IMG/VR virus record: IMGVR_UViG_3300042296_000166
Span: 1-25,999 of that record
DNA from: a virus
Length of the DNA stretch: 25,999 bases
Strand: one strand, 5' to 3'
Position numbers and translations under genes: made by a program. Shown in pieces: positions 6,781 to 12,633 of the stretch; within the stretch, counting starts at the first letter, position 1; each line of letters opens with the position of its first letter. The notes below the pieces were generated by a model, which was not told the DNA's origin, did no database searches, and saw only the letters and a list, made by a program, of their open reading frames with translations.

Positions 6781-8362
6781 TCTCTCTTACATTTGTGATT
6801 ATCGCATTCGTACTAAGGATCGTAGTGGCCACAGATACAGCATTCTTAAGCGCGTTCTTAGTTACCTTCGCTGGATCAATAATACCCATCTTCACCATGT
6901 CACCTGTCTTCTTATCCTTCACGTTGTAACCCCTGCCTACACTACCATCGTCAAAGAACTTCTCGTAGTCCAACACCTCGTTGCCATCAACGCCAGCGTT
7001 CTCACAGATCTTATGGAATGGAGCCTCGCACGCCTGAGACATAATGTCCAACGCAACTGATGGGTTACCGTTAACCATAGCTTTAGACGCTGTAAACGCC
7101 ATCGCGTTCACAAGTCCTACACCACCACCAGGAAGCACACCATCCTCAATCGCAGCCTTAACAGCCAGCACCGCATCGTCAACACGATCCCTCAACTCCT
7201 TCTGCTCGATGTCTGAACTAGCACCAACGTAGATCATACCTACACCTCCTGAGATAGAGGCAATTCGTTCGTCCATGAACTTAAGGTTCTCCTCCAACGT
7301 CTCCTCCCACTTGCTCATCTTAAGCTCCTTAACGTATGCATCAAGGTCCTCATCAGTGCCCTCGTGACGCACAATGATCGTACTGTCCTGACTAACGATG
7401 ATCTTCTTCGCCCTGCCAAGTCCTGACACCGTACACAACGCTAGGTTGTCACCAGTAGACTCTGAGTAGTAGTGAGCACCCAATGCCTTGGATATATCTG
7501 TCATCATCTCGTCCTTACGGTAACCGAAATTAGGTGGGATAATGTTACATACCTTGATCTTGCCCTGCACAACGTTCATGTTAAGTGTAGCTGATACCTG
7601 TGGTGACAGCTGACCTACAATAAGCAATGGCTTACCTTCCTTCAACACATGAGCCAGTACGTTCTCTATGTTAGATAGATTATTAATCTCATGATCCGTA
7701 AGTAACACATACGCATCCTCCATCACGCACTCCATCTTCTTGTGATCCGTAACGTAGTACTTAGATGTCCACCCCCTGGCAACACGGATACCCTTAATAA
7801 CCTCAGAGTATGTCTTCGTGGTCTTAGAGTTCTCTACAATAACATGGCTAACCTGTGAGTACACATCAGCGATCAACTTACCTACAACTGGATCATTGTT
7901 CGCAGAGATCGTCGCTACATCAAGCAGCCTCTTACCACTGACCTTCTTAGACATACGTCCAAGCTCCTTCACTACATCGTCTGCAATTGATTGGATCTGT
8001 CTTAGTACCTCAGTCTTGCTGTGCTTGTCTACATCAAAGTAGTCCTCGAACGCATCGATAATAGCCTTGGTAAGCACAATACTAGTCGTAGTGCCATCAC
8101 CTGCCGACGAAGCCGTCTTAGATGCTGCCTCCCGTACTAACTGTACCGCTAAGTTCTCTACTGGATCGTACAAGTTGATTGATCGTGCGACAGTCACACC
8201 ATCCTTTGTAACAGTCACACCTCCTATGTGGTGTTCTGACTCTATTAATACCGTCTGACCTGATGGCCCTAACGTAGATGAAACTGCTGCTGATATCTTG
8301 TCGATGCCATTTTTCAGTTTCTTACGTCCACTTTCATCTAAAAATATCTGTTTTACTACCAT
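6764..8362 (-). CDS. groEL: Phage chaperonin GroEL
   Basis: The 532-residue product is a full-length group I chaperonin. Visible landmarks are LGPSG (31-35), TKDGV (52-56), the nucleotide-binding GDGTTT (88-93), and RVDDAVLAVKAAIEDGVLPG followed by GGVGLVNA, which contains the aspartate equivalent to the catalytic D398 of E. coli. The C-terminus ends TNVRENESVK and lacks the Gly-Gly-Met tail of bacterial GroEL. It probably folds phage proteins, perhaps the capsid or tail proteins encoded nearby. It is the first gene of a two-gene operon under a consensus promoter at 8382-8412. Confidence 0.95.
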   Translation of the reverse strand: MVVKQIFLDESGRKKLKNGIDKISAAVSSTLGPSGQTVLIESEHHIGGVTVTKDGVTVARSINLYDPVENLAVQLVREAASKTASSAGDGTTTSIVLTKAIIDAFEDYFDVDKHSKTEVLRQIQSIADDVVKELGRMSKKVSGKRLLDVATISANNDPVVGKLIADVYSQVSHVIVENSKTTKTYSEVIKGIRVARGWTSKYYVTDHKKMECVMEDAYVLLTDHEINNLSNIENVLAHVLKEGKPLLIVGQLSPQVSATLNMNVVQGKIKVCNIIPPNFGYRKDEMMTDISKALGAHYYSESTGDNLALCTVSGLGRAKKIIVSQDSTIIVRHEGTDEDLDAYVKELKMSKWEETLEENLKFMDERIASISGGVGMIYVGASSDIEQKELRDRVDDAVLAVKAAIEDGVLPGGGVGLVNAMAFTASKAMVNGNPSVALDIMSQACEAPFHKICENAGVDGNEVLDYEKFFDDGSVGRGYNVKDKKTGDMVKMGIIDPAKVTKNALKNAVSVATTILSTNAIITNVRENESVK

Positions 8363-8381
8363 ATTTGATTAAATTATGGTG

Positions 8382-8412
8382 CAAATATAGATGTTTTTAG
8401 TAGAAAAACAAA
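8382..8412 (-). promoter_or_regulatory. groEL promoter TTTG-N19-TATATTTG
   Basis: On the minus strand TTTG (8412-8409) and TATATTTG (8389-8382) are spaced by 19 bases, a full match to the Bacteroidetes sigma-ABfA consensus TTTG-N17-23-TAnnTTTG. The -7 box lies about 20 bases before the groEL ATG. The host-type promoter implies that the host polymerase can transcribe the chaperonin genes. Confidence 0.75.
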
Positions 8413-8443
8413 CAATCAGGATTTAATGGGATTTTAAAATTAA

Positions 8444-8791
8444 TCATGATTTTGAACTATCACCACGACTAATAGGTATAACCGTGTTACTGTCGGCAGA
8501 TGCGCTTCTTACAGCATTTGTAGCTGTTACAGTACATTTAATAGACTGCTTAGCATCTGCATCTGCTAATGTATAGGTGTTTTTATTTGCGCCAATTATT
8601 GGATCGCTGTTTCTTATCCACTGGTAAGTATAAGTAATTTTAGGTGTACCTGACCAAGTGCCTTGTGAACAGGTTAAAGTCTCCCTTACTTGAACTGTAC
8701 CTGTAATTACAGGTGCTTTCTTGTTTTTAGGAGCAAATGCACTATCTCCGAACAAAAGTATACTTGAAGTAAATGGCGATATACCGATCAT
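8444..8791 (-). CDS. Phage Ig-like domain protein
   Basis: From the ATG at 8791 the product has 115 residues. Residues about 27-105 form an Ig-like repeat recognisable from phage virion proteins: PVITGTVQVRETLTCSQGTW, TYTYQWIRN, YTLADADAKQSIKCTVTATN. Such domains decorate heads or tails and can bind surface glycans or mucus. The frame is open 12 codons further upstream, but the -7 element at 8804-8811 would then lie inside the gene, so 8791 is preferred. The gene is monocistronic, between its own promoter and the groEL promoter. Confidence 0.8.
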   Translation of the reverse strand: MIGISPFTSSILLFGDSAFAPKNKKAPVITGTVQVRETLTCSQGTWSGTPKITYTYQWIRNSDPIIGANKNTYTLADADAKQSIKCTVTATNAVRSASADSNTVIPISRGDSSKS

Positions 8792-8803
8792 TCTTTTTTT
8801 TGA

Positions 8804-8811
8804 CAAAGATA
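8804..8811 (-). promoter_or_regulatory. -7 promoter element (TATCTTTG)
   Basis: Minus-strand TATCTTTG lies 12 bases before the ATG at 8791. There is no clear TTTG at the usual distance because that position is occupied by the terminator hairpin of the upstream gene. It supports a separate transcript for the Ig-like gene. Confidence 0.5.
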
Positions 8812-8843
8812 AACAAAAAAAACGCACACCGTTAAGTGTGCGT
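8812..8843 (-). terminator. Rho-independent terminator after secreted-protein gene
   Basis: On the minus strand ACGCACAC (8843-8836) pairs perfectly with GTGTGCGT (8829-8822) around a six-base loop, followed by a U-rich run (8821-8812). It ends transcription of the gene at 8868-9215, directly before the -7 box of the next gene. Confidence 0.8.
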
Positions 8844-8867
8844 CTTAGTTATGTAGAGTGGGGGTTG

Positions 8868-9215
8868 TTATAATACTCTGCACATAATCATGCTTCTATC
8901 AGTGTTCTTGTAGAACATCATTCTTACATTCTGATCGTACTCATTCTTGTAGAACCATACGTTAACCTCTGCACCTGATTTCTTGTCTGTGAATTTTTCG
9001 TCAGGGTTTGCGGCATTCATTCCATATGCATCTAACCAGTTGTAAACAATACCATTCATATCAAAGCTGCTTCCTTTAAACGATACTAGGTTAGTGTCAC
9101 CTTTTACATAATACCACTCAAAGTCTGGAGCTGAGCTGTGGTTCTTGTAAGTCTCTTGTGCTGTGGCCATGAAGCTAAACGCTAACATGATTGCCGATAA
9201 AATTGCTTTCTTCAT
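8868..9215 (-). CDS. Small secreted/periplasmic protein
   Basis: The 115-residue product begins with a clean Sec signal peptide (MKKAILSAIMLAFSFMATAQ; probable cleavage after the TA or AQ at about 19-20), then a soluble domain rich in aromatic residues (FEWYYVKGDTNL, VNVWFYKNEYDQNVRMMFYK). There is no lipobox and no second membrane segment, so it is likely released into the periplasm. Having its own promoter and terminator, it is expressed as a single unit. Function is unknown; changing the host envelope or excluding other phages is a possibility from location only. Confidence 0.8.
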   Translation of the reverse strand: MKKAILSAIMLAFSFMATAQETYKNHSSAPDFEWYYVKGDTNLVSFKGSSFDMNGIVYNWLDAYGMNAANPDEKFTDKKSGAEVNVWFYKNEYDQNVRMMFYKNTDRSMIMCRVL

Positions 9216-9242
9216 AGTTGTTATTTAATTGAGTTTCTATTT

Positions 9243-9273
9243 CAAATGTAGTCAAAAAAAAATACCCACCAAA
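9243..9273 (-). promoter_or_regulatory. Promoter TTTG-N19-TACATTTG
   Basis: Minus-strand TTTG (9273-9270) and TACATTTG (9250-9243) are spaced by 19 bases, a full consensus match, about 27 bases before the ATG at 9215. The TTTG is part of the terminator hairpin of the preceding gene. Confidence 0.75.
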
Positions 9274-9289
9274 TTTTTTGGCAGGTATT
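9252..9289 (-). terminator. Rho-independent terminator after basic-protein gene
   Basis: Minus-strand AATACCTGCCAA (9289-9278) pairs with TTGGTGGGTATT (9272-9261), 12 base pairs with two G-U pairs and a five-base loop, followed by a run of U (9262-9254). It terminates the gene ending at 9310. Confidence 0.8.
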
Positions 9290-9309
9290 TTTAAAAAAAA
9301 ATATATTTA

Positions 9310-10314
9310 TTAAGAATAACGCATCTTTCCAGCTTGCATTCTGCCTTTCATGCCAGTCTTCTTCTCAACTTTTTCATTCATCTTAGACTTAGTAAAGTAT
9401 GAAGTCTTTCCTACTTGCTCTTTCTTTTCGAACTTCTGTGCTTTGCGTGTGTCTCTAATTGCGCTACCAACTTTTACTCCAGTCTCTTTTCTAGCAGCTT
9501 TAAGATCACTACGCATAGCTTTGTATCCAGCCTTTTTCTCTTTAGAAAAAGCTCCAGCTACAACGTTTGGCCCTTGGTTTTCGTCAGCTAATGCCTTAGT
9601 ACGTGTATAAGCACCAGCCAATTTTTCCTCTTTACGGAACTTACGACCTTCTGCACCTCTAGCTAATCCTCCTTGTGGTTTAAGTCGGTTAGTTACACTA
9701 CCTTGCTTTTTAAATGATCTACCTTTTACACCAGGACCTTCAATAGCTTTGTTAACCATCTCAGTCTTCTTAGTAGCTGTTGCCAAACTTCTTGAAGGTG
9801 TAGATGAACCAAGCTTCCTTGTTGGCAAATTACCTACCTTAACTTTCTCAGGTGTCTTAACTGGAGTAGATGGAGTCACTTTAGCTGGAGATTTGTAATA
9901 CTGCTTTTCTTTTGAAGGATCAGCATAGTAAACTTGGTGGAAACCAGGTTTTCCATATTTAGCTCCTTCAGCTCCTTCAGAACCTTTTGCATACCATACC
10001 TCTTTAGCCTTCATATTGTATCCCATAGATTCCTGCTCTTTATTAAATAACTCAAGCTCTGAAGGTGAAAGTTTAGACCCTCCAGCCTTTCTGCCAATAC
10101 CAGCTGTATATTCATAATTAGGCGCTTTTCTCTGCTCCGAAACCCATTCTTTATACTGATCTTCAGCACTCATACTTTTATATTGAGCCTGTGTCCTTCC
10201 ACCAGAAGTAGGGTTTTTACCAGTAACAGTTACTTGCTTTAAGTTCTTAGGATCACCTGGAGCCCTTGTTGTGGTTTTAACGGTCATTCGACCTGTTTTC
10301 ATTTTTGTTGCCAT
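9310..10314 (-). CDS. Very basic Lys/Gly/Ala-rich protein, possible DNA-binding or virion protein
   Basis: From the ATG at 10314 (MATKMKTGRMTVKTTTRAPG) the product has 334 residues. The frame is open 17 codons further, but the promoter at 10348-10377 and the better leader favour 10314. It is very rich in Lys, Arg, Gly and Ala, with few hydrophobic stretches and many short basic tracts (RSFKKQG, GRKFRKEEK, KAQKFEKKEQ). It is likely disordered and nucleic-acid binding: an internal virion or DNA-compacting protein would fit. No enzyme motif is visible. It has its own promoter and terminator. Confidence 0.75.
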   Translation of the reverse strand: MATKMKTGRMTVKTTTRAPGDPKNLKQVTVTGKNPTSGGRTQAQYKSMSAEDQYKEWVSEQRKAPNYEYTAGIGRKAGGSKLSPSELELFNKEQESMGYNMKAKEVWYAKGSEGAEGAKYGKPGFHQVYYADPSKEKQYYKSPAKVTPSTPVKTPEKVKVGNLPTRKLGSSTPSRSLATATKKTEMVNKAIEGPGVKGRSFKKQGSVTNRLKPQGGLARGAEGRKFRKEEKLAGAYTRTKALADENQGPNVVAGAFSKEKKAGYKAMRSDLKAARKETGVKVGSAIRDTRKAQKFEKKEQVGKTSYFTKSKMNEKVEKKTGMKGRMQAGKMRYS

Positions 10315-10339
10315 AACATATATGTTTTTTAAAAAGTAA

Positions 10340-10636
10340 TTACTCGACAAAGTTAGTAAATTCAAATGAATTACAAACAGAGTTCTCGCACGCAGTTATT
10401 TCTACAAACCTACTCATGCGAAACGCTGGCTCCTGATACCGACCAAGAAGCTGCTGATATATCTCCTCGTTACGAACCTCCTCCAATAAAACACCAGTGA
10501 CAATCCCATCGTTCTCCAATACCTGCCGAACAGTATACTCCTCACCCTTCTTCACCCACTGCGGATAAACCATGCACACGAACTCTATCTGGTCCGCCTT
10601 GATGGAATCATCTATGCAAATAAGCCTACTCTTCAT
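10340..10636 (-). CDS. Conserved small phage protein (WVKKGEEYTVRQVL type)
   Basis: The 98-residue product shows CIDDSIKADQIEFVCMVYPQ and then WVKKGEEYTVRQVLENDGIV, followed by GVLLEEVRNEEIY. I recognise this I-D-D-S ... V-K-K-G-E-x-Y-T-V-R ... L-L-E-E arrangement from small proteins common in Bacteroidetes phages and prophages; it is probably a compact beta-barrel, and the role is unknown. It is the first convincing gene of the leftward arm next to the control region. Confidence 0.8.
   Translation of the reverse strand: MKSRLICIDDSIKADQIEFVCMVYPQWVKKGEEYTVRQVLENDGIVTGVLLEEVRNEEIYQQLLGRYQEPAFRMSRFVEITACENSVCNSFEFTNFVE
10348..10377 (-). promoter_or_regulatory. Promoter TTTG-N18-TAACTTTG
   Basis: Minus-strand TTTG (10377-10374) and TAACTTTG (10355-10348) are spaced by 18 bases. 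It lies inside the end of the upstream coding region, about 33 bases before the ATG at 10314, and decides that start over the longer reading. Confidence 0.65.
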
Positions 10637-10814
10637 TGTTCATCATTATATACCTCTTACCATCGGTAAGCCAACGCATCACATAGTTCGTCTGACGCCT
10701 CTTAGACCTCTGAATGTACGAAAATGTTGACTTGTGTCGAGAAATGTCGGTCCAGTGTCGAGAAAATGTCGACTCAAAAACACGTAAGTTATTGATCCTG
10801 TGCATGTTATCCAT
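10626..10814 (-). CDS. Possible small basic protein containing 7-residue repeats (uncertain)
   Basis: From the ATG at 10814, 62 codons are open and overlap the start of the next gene by 11 bases. The DNA repeats at 10716-10773 read in frame as three 7-residue units (STFSRHW, TDISRHK, STFSYIQ), followed by a basic end RSKRRQTNYVMRWLTDGKRY. The overlap with the next gene and the sensible C-terminus favour a gene; the repeats, AT-rich upstream DNA and lack of a promoter match favour a non-coding origin or operator array. The frame remains open further upstream to 11108, but that part looks non-coding. Confidence 0.35.
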   Translation of the reverse strand: MDNMHRINNLRVFESTFSRHWTDISRHKSTFSYIQRSKRRQTNYVMRWLTDGKRYIMMNNEE

Positions 10815-10835
10815 TTTTAGTGTCGAGATGTCGAC
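10716..10835. repeat. Iteron-like cluster of GTGTCGAGA(AA)ATGTCGAC repeats
   Basis: Four related copies on the plus strand: GTACGAAAATGTTGAC (10716-10731), GTGTCGAGAAATGTCGG (10734-10750), GTGTCGAGAAAATGTCGAC (10755-10773) and GTGTCGAGATGTCGAC (10820-10835). Three are roughly 18-21 bases apart, about two helical turns, so a protein could bind them on one face. They lie in the control region between the divergent arms, next to very AT-rich DNA (10840-10920), as expected of an iteron-type origin or an operator array. Confidence 0.65.
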
Positions 10836-10839
10836 TTTA

Positions 10840-11600
10840 CTGCAAAAAAAAATATTTTTTTTATTTTTTCCTACTACTACTACTATATATATACTAATTT
10901 TTTTTTTATTTATAATTGGTAAAAAAGTCAACATCTTAACACTAAAAACACTAAAACCTTTACTACGACTGGGCTGTAGGAGTTTTGCATGTAACATCAA
11001 CTCAGCACAAACCGACACTAAATCGGGCTTTTCAACAAATTCTAACATCTTTTTTCGGGGGTCGCATATTCGGGGGTAGTGGGTAATATACCCATTTGAC
11101 GTAAGCACCCATCAAACGAAAACCGATCAAAATCCAGGTGGGGGGTATCGATTTTGGATAAATGCATGGAAGTTTTTAGCTTTTTGTTGAGGGGGCGCAT
11201 AGGTAGGTAGGTAGCACTCTACGCGCGCGCGCACATGTGTATGTATATAGATGGGTACAGCTGTAGGTATATAGATAGACCTACCGACGTACATACGTAT
11301 GTATGTGCCGACGATCATTCGATCAACCATTCTATTTAACATAATGTAAATTATAGGACAAGAAGATCAAACACCAGGCAACACGATCAATCGTTCAACC
11401 AATCGGCATGCCGTTCGTTCGTTCGGTGATCATAGGCGCACATCCTTAGATGTTGAATAACCCCATCAACCCCCCAAACCACGAAAAATCTAGCAAAATC
11501 CGACGTAATATCCGCATAACTATCTGAGGATCAGTAGATAGATATGTATAAAAGCAAATTGTAACATGTATTTTTATTTAGAATGAGTATAAATAAGCTA
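10840..11600. other. Non-coding control region with AT-rich tract and simple repeats
   Basis: No convincing gene is present. The region holds A/T runs (10842-10870 and 10897-10912), a CTA microsatellite running into TATA (10871-10894), GTAGGTAGGTAG (about 11201-11213), a CGCGCGCG run (about 11222-11231), a TACATACGTATGTATGT dyad (about 11291-11307) and GTTCGTTCGTTCGG (about 11413-11426). Imperfect repeats CGATCATTCGATCAACCATT and CGATCAATCGTTCAACCAAT lie near 11311 and 11383. Open frames here are low-complexity. It may contain an origin, recombination or termination sequences, but nothing specific is recognised. Confidence 0.6.
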
Positions 11601-11615
11601 TAAAATGAAAAAAAG

Positions 11616-11635
11616 TTATGCGAAAGTTTGCATAA
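11616..11635. promoter_or_regulatory. Operator-like palindrome on the early promoter
   Basis: TTATGCGAAAGTTTGCATAA is a 20-base palindrome with one mismatched pair around an AG centre. It covers the TTTG (-33) box of the rightward promoter, which is the place for a dimeric repressor or activator to act. No regulator gene next to it is identified; the winged-helix protein at 6024 is one candidate. Confidence 0.55.
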
Positions 11636-11658
11636 TCCAATCAACTACTGTACATTTG
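11627..11658 (+). promoter_or_regulatory. Main rightward early promoter TTTG-N20-TACATTTG
   Basis: TTTG (11627-11630) and TACATTTG (11651-11658) are separated by exactly 20 bases, a full match to the Bacteroidetes consensus. Transcription would start near 11664, giving a leader of about 300 bases before the first small gene at 11968. This is probably the promoter for the early operon of the right arm. Confidence 0.75.
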
Positions 11659-11717
11659 TTTCAACAAGATGAGGGAACGACCTCATGTAAAGCTTAAGAG
11701 TAATTAAAAGGGGGTGA

Positions 11718-11748
11718 CAAAGCTAACCACTGAACAAAGCTTAACAAC
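11718..11748 (-). promoter_or_regulatory. Possible leftward promoter GTTG-N19-TAGCTTTG
   Basis: On the minus strand GTTG (11748-11745) and TAGCTTTG (11725-11718) are spaced by 19 bases. If active it would run through the non-coding control region towards the left arm and oppose the early promoter. Only sequence similarity supports it. Confidence 0.25.
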
Positions 11749-11756
11749 AACAATAC

Positions 11757-11810
11757 GATCTTTGACATATATAACTAAGTAGGGGCAAGCGGTGCGGACG
11801 TTACTTAGTT
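11757..11810 (+). promoter_or_regulatory. boxA-like sequence plus 9-bp hairpin (nut-like site)
   Basis: GATCTTTGACATAT (11758-11770) resembles the TTCTTTGACATATTG-type box seen ahead of 16S rRNA in Bacteroidetes and boxA elements bound by NusB/NusE. It is followed at once by a perfect 9-bp stem (11773-11781 with 11802-11810). A boxA followed by a hairpin about 100 bases after the start of an early phage transcript is the layout of nut or put sites. Antitermination is an inference. Confidence 0.45.
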
Positions 11811-11967
11811 TATACATTGGGTGCACATTCTTGTCGGGAATGTGGGAACACTGAATTAATAGACGGCATGTAGTACTTTGTACGTGACATGCACACATGG
11901 TGCAATTGATACGATCAACTAGTCAGAGCGAAACTGATTGCACCACTAACCAAATAAAATAAACACC

Positions 11968-12090
11968 ATGAGAACAGTAGAAAGATTGATCGAAGTAGCT
12001 TTCATTAGCTTATTTGTAGCGGCATTTATGTTTGTCGTAGTTATGGCCTGCACAGGGCATGTATATGCAAGTCACACAGGATTAGGATAG
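11968..12090 (+). CDS. Small membrane protein or lipoprotein
   Basis: This 40-codon gene starts 9 bases after an AACCAAATAAA element. The product has a hydrophobic helix (about 10-27) ending VVMAC, a possible lipobox with Cys28, then a short tail TGHVYASHTGLG. It is the first gene after the structured leader. Either a single-span inner-membrane peptide or a small lipoprotein is possible. Function is unknown. Confidence 0.6.
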   Translation: MRTVERLIEVAFISLFVAAFMFVVVMACTGHVYASHTGLG

Positions 12091-12120
12091 TAGATTAATA
12101 AACCAATTAAAACAAACTAT

Positions 12121-12303
12121 ATGACAACTTACGAAAAACAATGCAAAGGAATGTACTTACAAAAGTGTTCAAAGAATAGTAATTTACTTCGTACTGCTGA
12201 ACAATTTGAATCAGGGAATTGGGTAGTTCATGTGTATTCAGGCCTTGATATTAGTGGAGAATATACTGATAAAGAATTCAAAAAAATCCGCAAATACTTT
12301 TAA
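12121..12303 (+). CDS. Small hypothetical early protein
   Basis: The 60-residue product begins MTTYEKQCKGMYLQKCSKNS and ends YTDKEFKKIRKYF. It is soluble and mildly basic, with two Cys spaced by seven residues (8 and 16). The leader has CCAATTAAAACAAAC, a weaker form of the shared element. The family is not recognised. Confidence 0.65.
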   Translation: MTTYEKQCKGMYLQKCSKNSNLLRTAEQFESGNWVVHVYSGLDISGEYTDKEFKKIRKYF

Positions 12304-12338
12304 AAATAAGAGAATAAAAACCAAATAAACCAAACACC

Positions 12339-12443
12339 ATGAGCAAGATCATTAAAATTGAGGGAGCATATGAGATCATAGGCTTTTTCGTAGAGGGTAA
12401 ATTAGTAAGCACAACTAAAAGAAGAGTAACTAACTGGAAATAG
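12339..12443 (+). CDS. Very small hypothetical early protein (34 aa)
   Basis: The ATG lies nine bases after an exact AACCAAATAAA element. The product is MSKIIKIEGAYEIIGFFVEG followed by KLVSTTKRRVTNWK, which looks like a short beta-hairpin plus a basic tail. Support comes from the shared leader and spacing. Function is unknown. Confidence 0.55.
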   Translation: MSKIIKIEGAYEIIGFFVEGKLVSTTKRRVTNWK

Positions 12444-12468
12444 TATTAACATTTAAAAATTAGAAATC

Positions 12469-12633
12469 ATGAAAATCGAAAAAATAATTCAAGAGTATAA
12501 GTTTATTAAGTTAGTTAAAACAGAAATGATAATGGGGGGAAATTATGCCGTAATTAATGGCGATAGAGCAAAAACAGGTCTAACATTAGATGCGGCTTAT
12601 GATCTATTTAAATTATTAAAAAAACTAGGTTAA
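12469..12633 (+). CDS. Small hypothetical early protein; stop codon inside ribozyme stem
   Basis: The 54-residue product begins MKIEKIIQEYKFIKLVKTEM and ends with an amphipathic helix (LDAAYDLFKLLKKLG). Its final GGT codon and TAA stop form the 5' strand of stem I of the hammerhead ribozyme that follows. Ribosomes finishing this gene would thus disturb the ribozyme fold, and cleavage would leave this gene on the upstream fragment with a 3' structured tail. The family is not recognised. Confidence 0.65.
   Translation: MKIEKIIQEYKFIKLVKTEMIMGGNYAVINGDRAKTGLTLDAAYDLFKLLKKLG

Larger units (their letters stand above)
11664..11945 (+). ncRNA. Structured early leader RNA with boxA-like site and multi-branch fold
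   Basis: Between the early promoter and the first gene are several consecutive RNA folds seen directly as inverted repeats: AACTAAGTA/TACTTAGTT (11773-11781 with 11802-11810), CACATTC/GAATGTG (11824-11830 with 11838-11844), GCATGT/ACATGC with inner GTAC/GTAC (11866-11892), and an outer stem TGGTGCAAT/ATTGCACCA (11898-11906 with 11937-11945). The outer stem encloses two short hairpins (TGAT-ACG-ATCA and AGTCAG/CTGATT), forming a three-way junction. No open frame fills it. It could be an antitermination element, a regulatory leader or a processed small RNA. I found no match to a known riboswitch or to a hammerhead core here. Confidence 0.6.

Noticed and set aside
10716-10835. CRISPR array
   Set aside because: The four repeats are short, degenerate and separated by almost no spacer; no cas gene is present.
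10815-11108. Long upstream extension of the minus-strand frame starting at 11108
   Set aside because: The extension crosses A/T runs and microsatellites giving Lys/Ile/Val low-complexity protein; only the part from about 10814 down looks possibly coding.
11127-11342. Open frame of 71 codons on the minus strand in the control region
   Set aside because: It is made of simple repeats (Tyr, Ile, Thr and Val runs from GTAT/GTAG repeats), with no leader, promoter or neighbour support.
11704-11898. Minus-strand open frame opposite the early leader
   Set aside because: It is the complement of the perfect inverted repeats of the structured leader and has no recognisable protein features.
11898-11945. 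Second hammerhead in the leader (GCGAAAC next to a perfect stem)
   Set aside because: A GAAA is present, but no CUGANGA core and no NUH site can be placed with the required stems.
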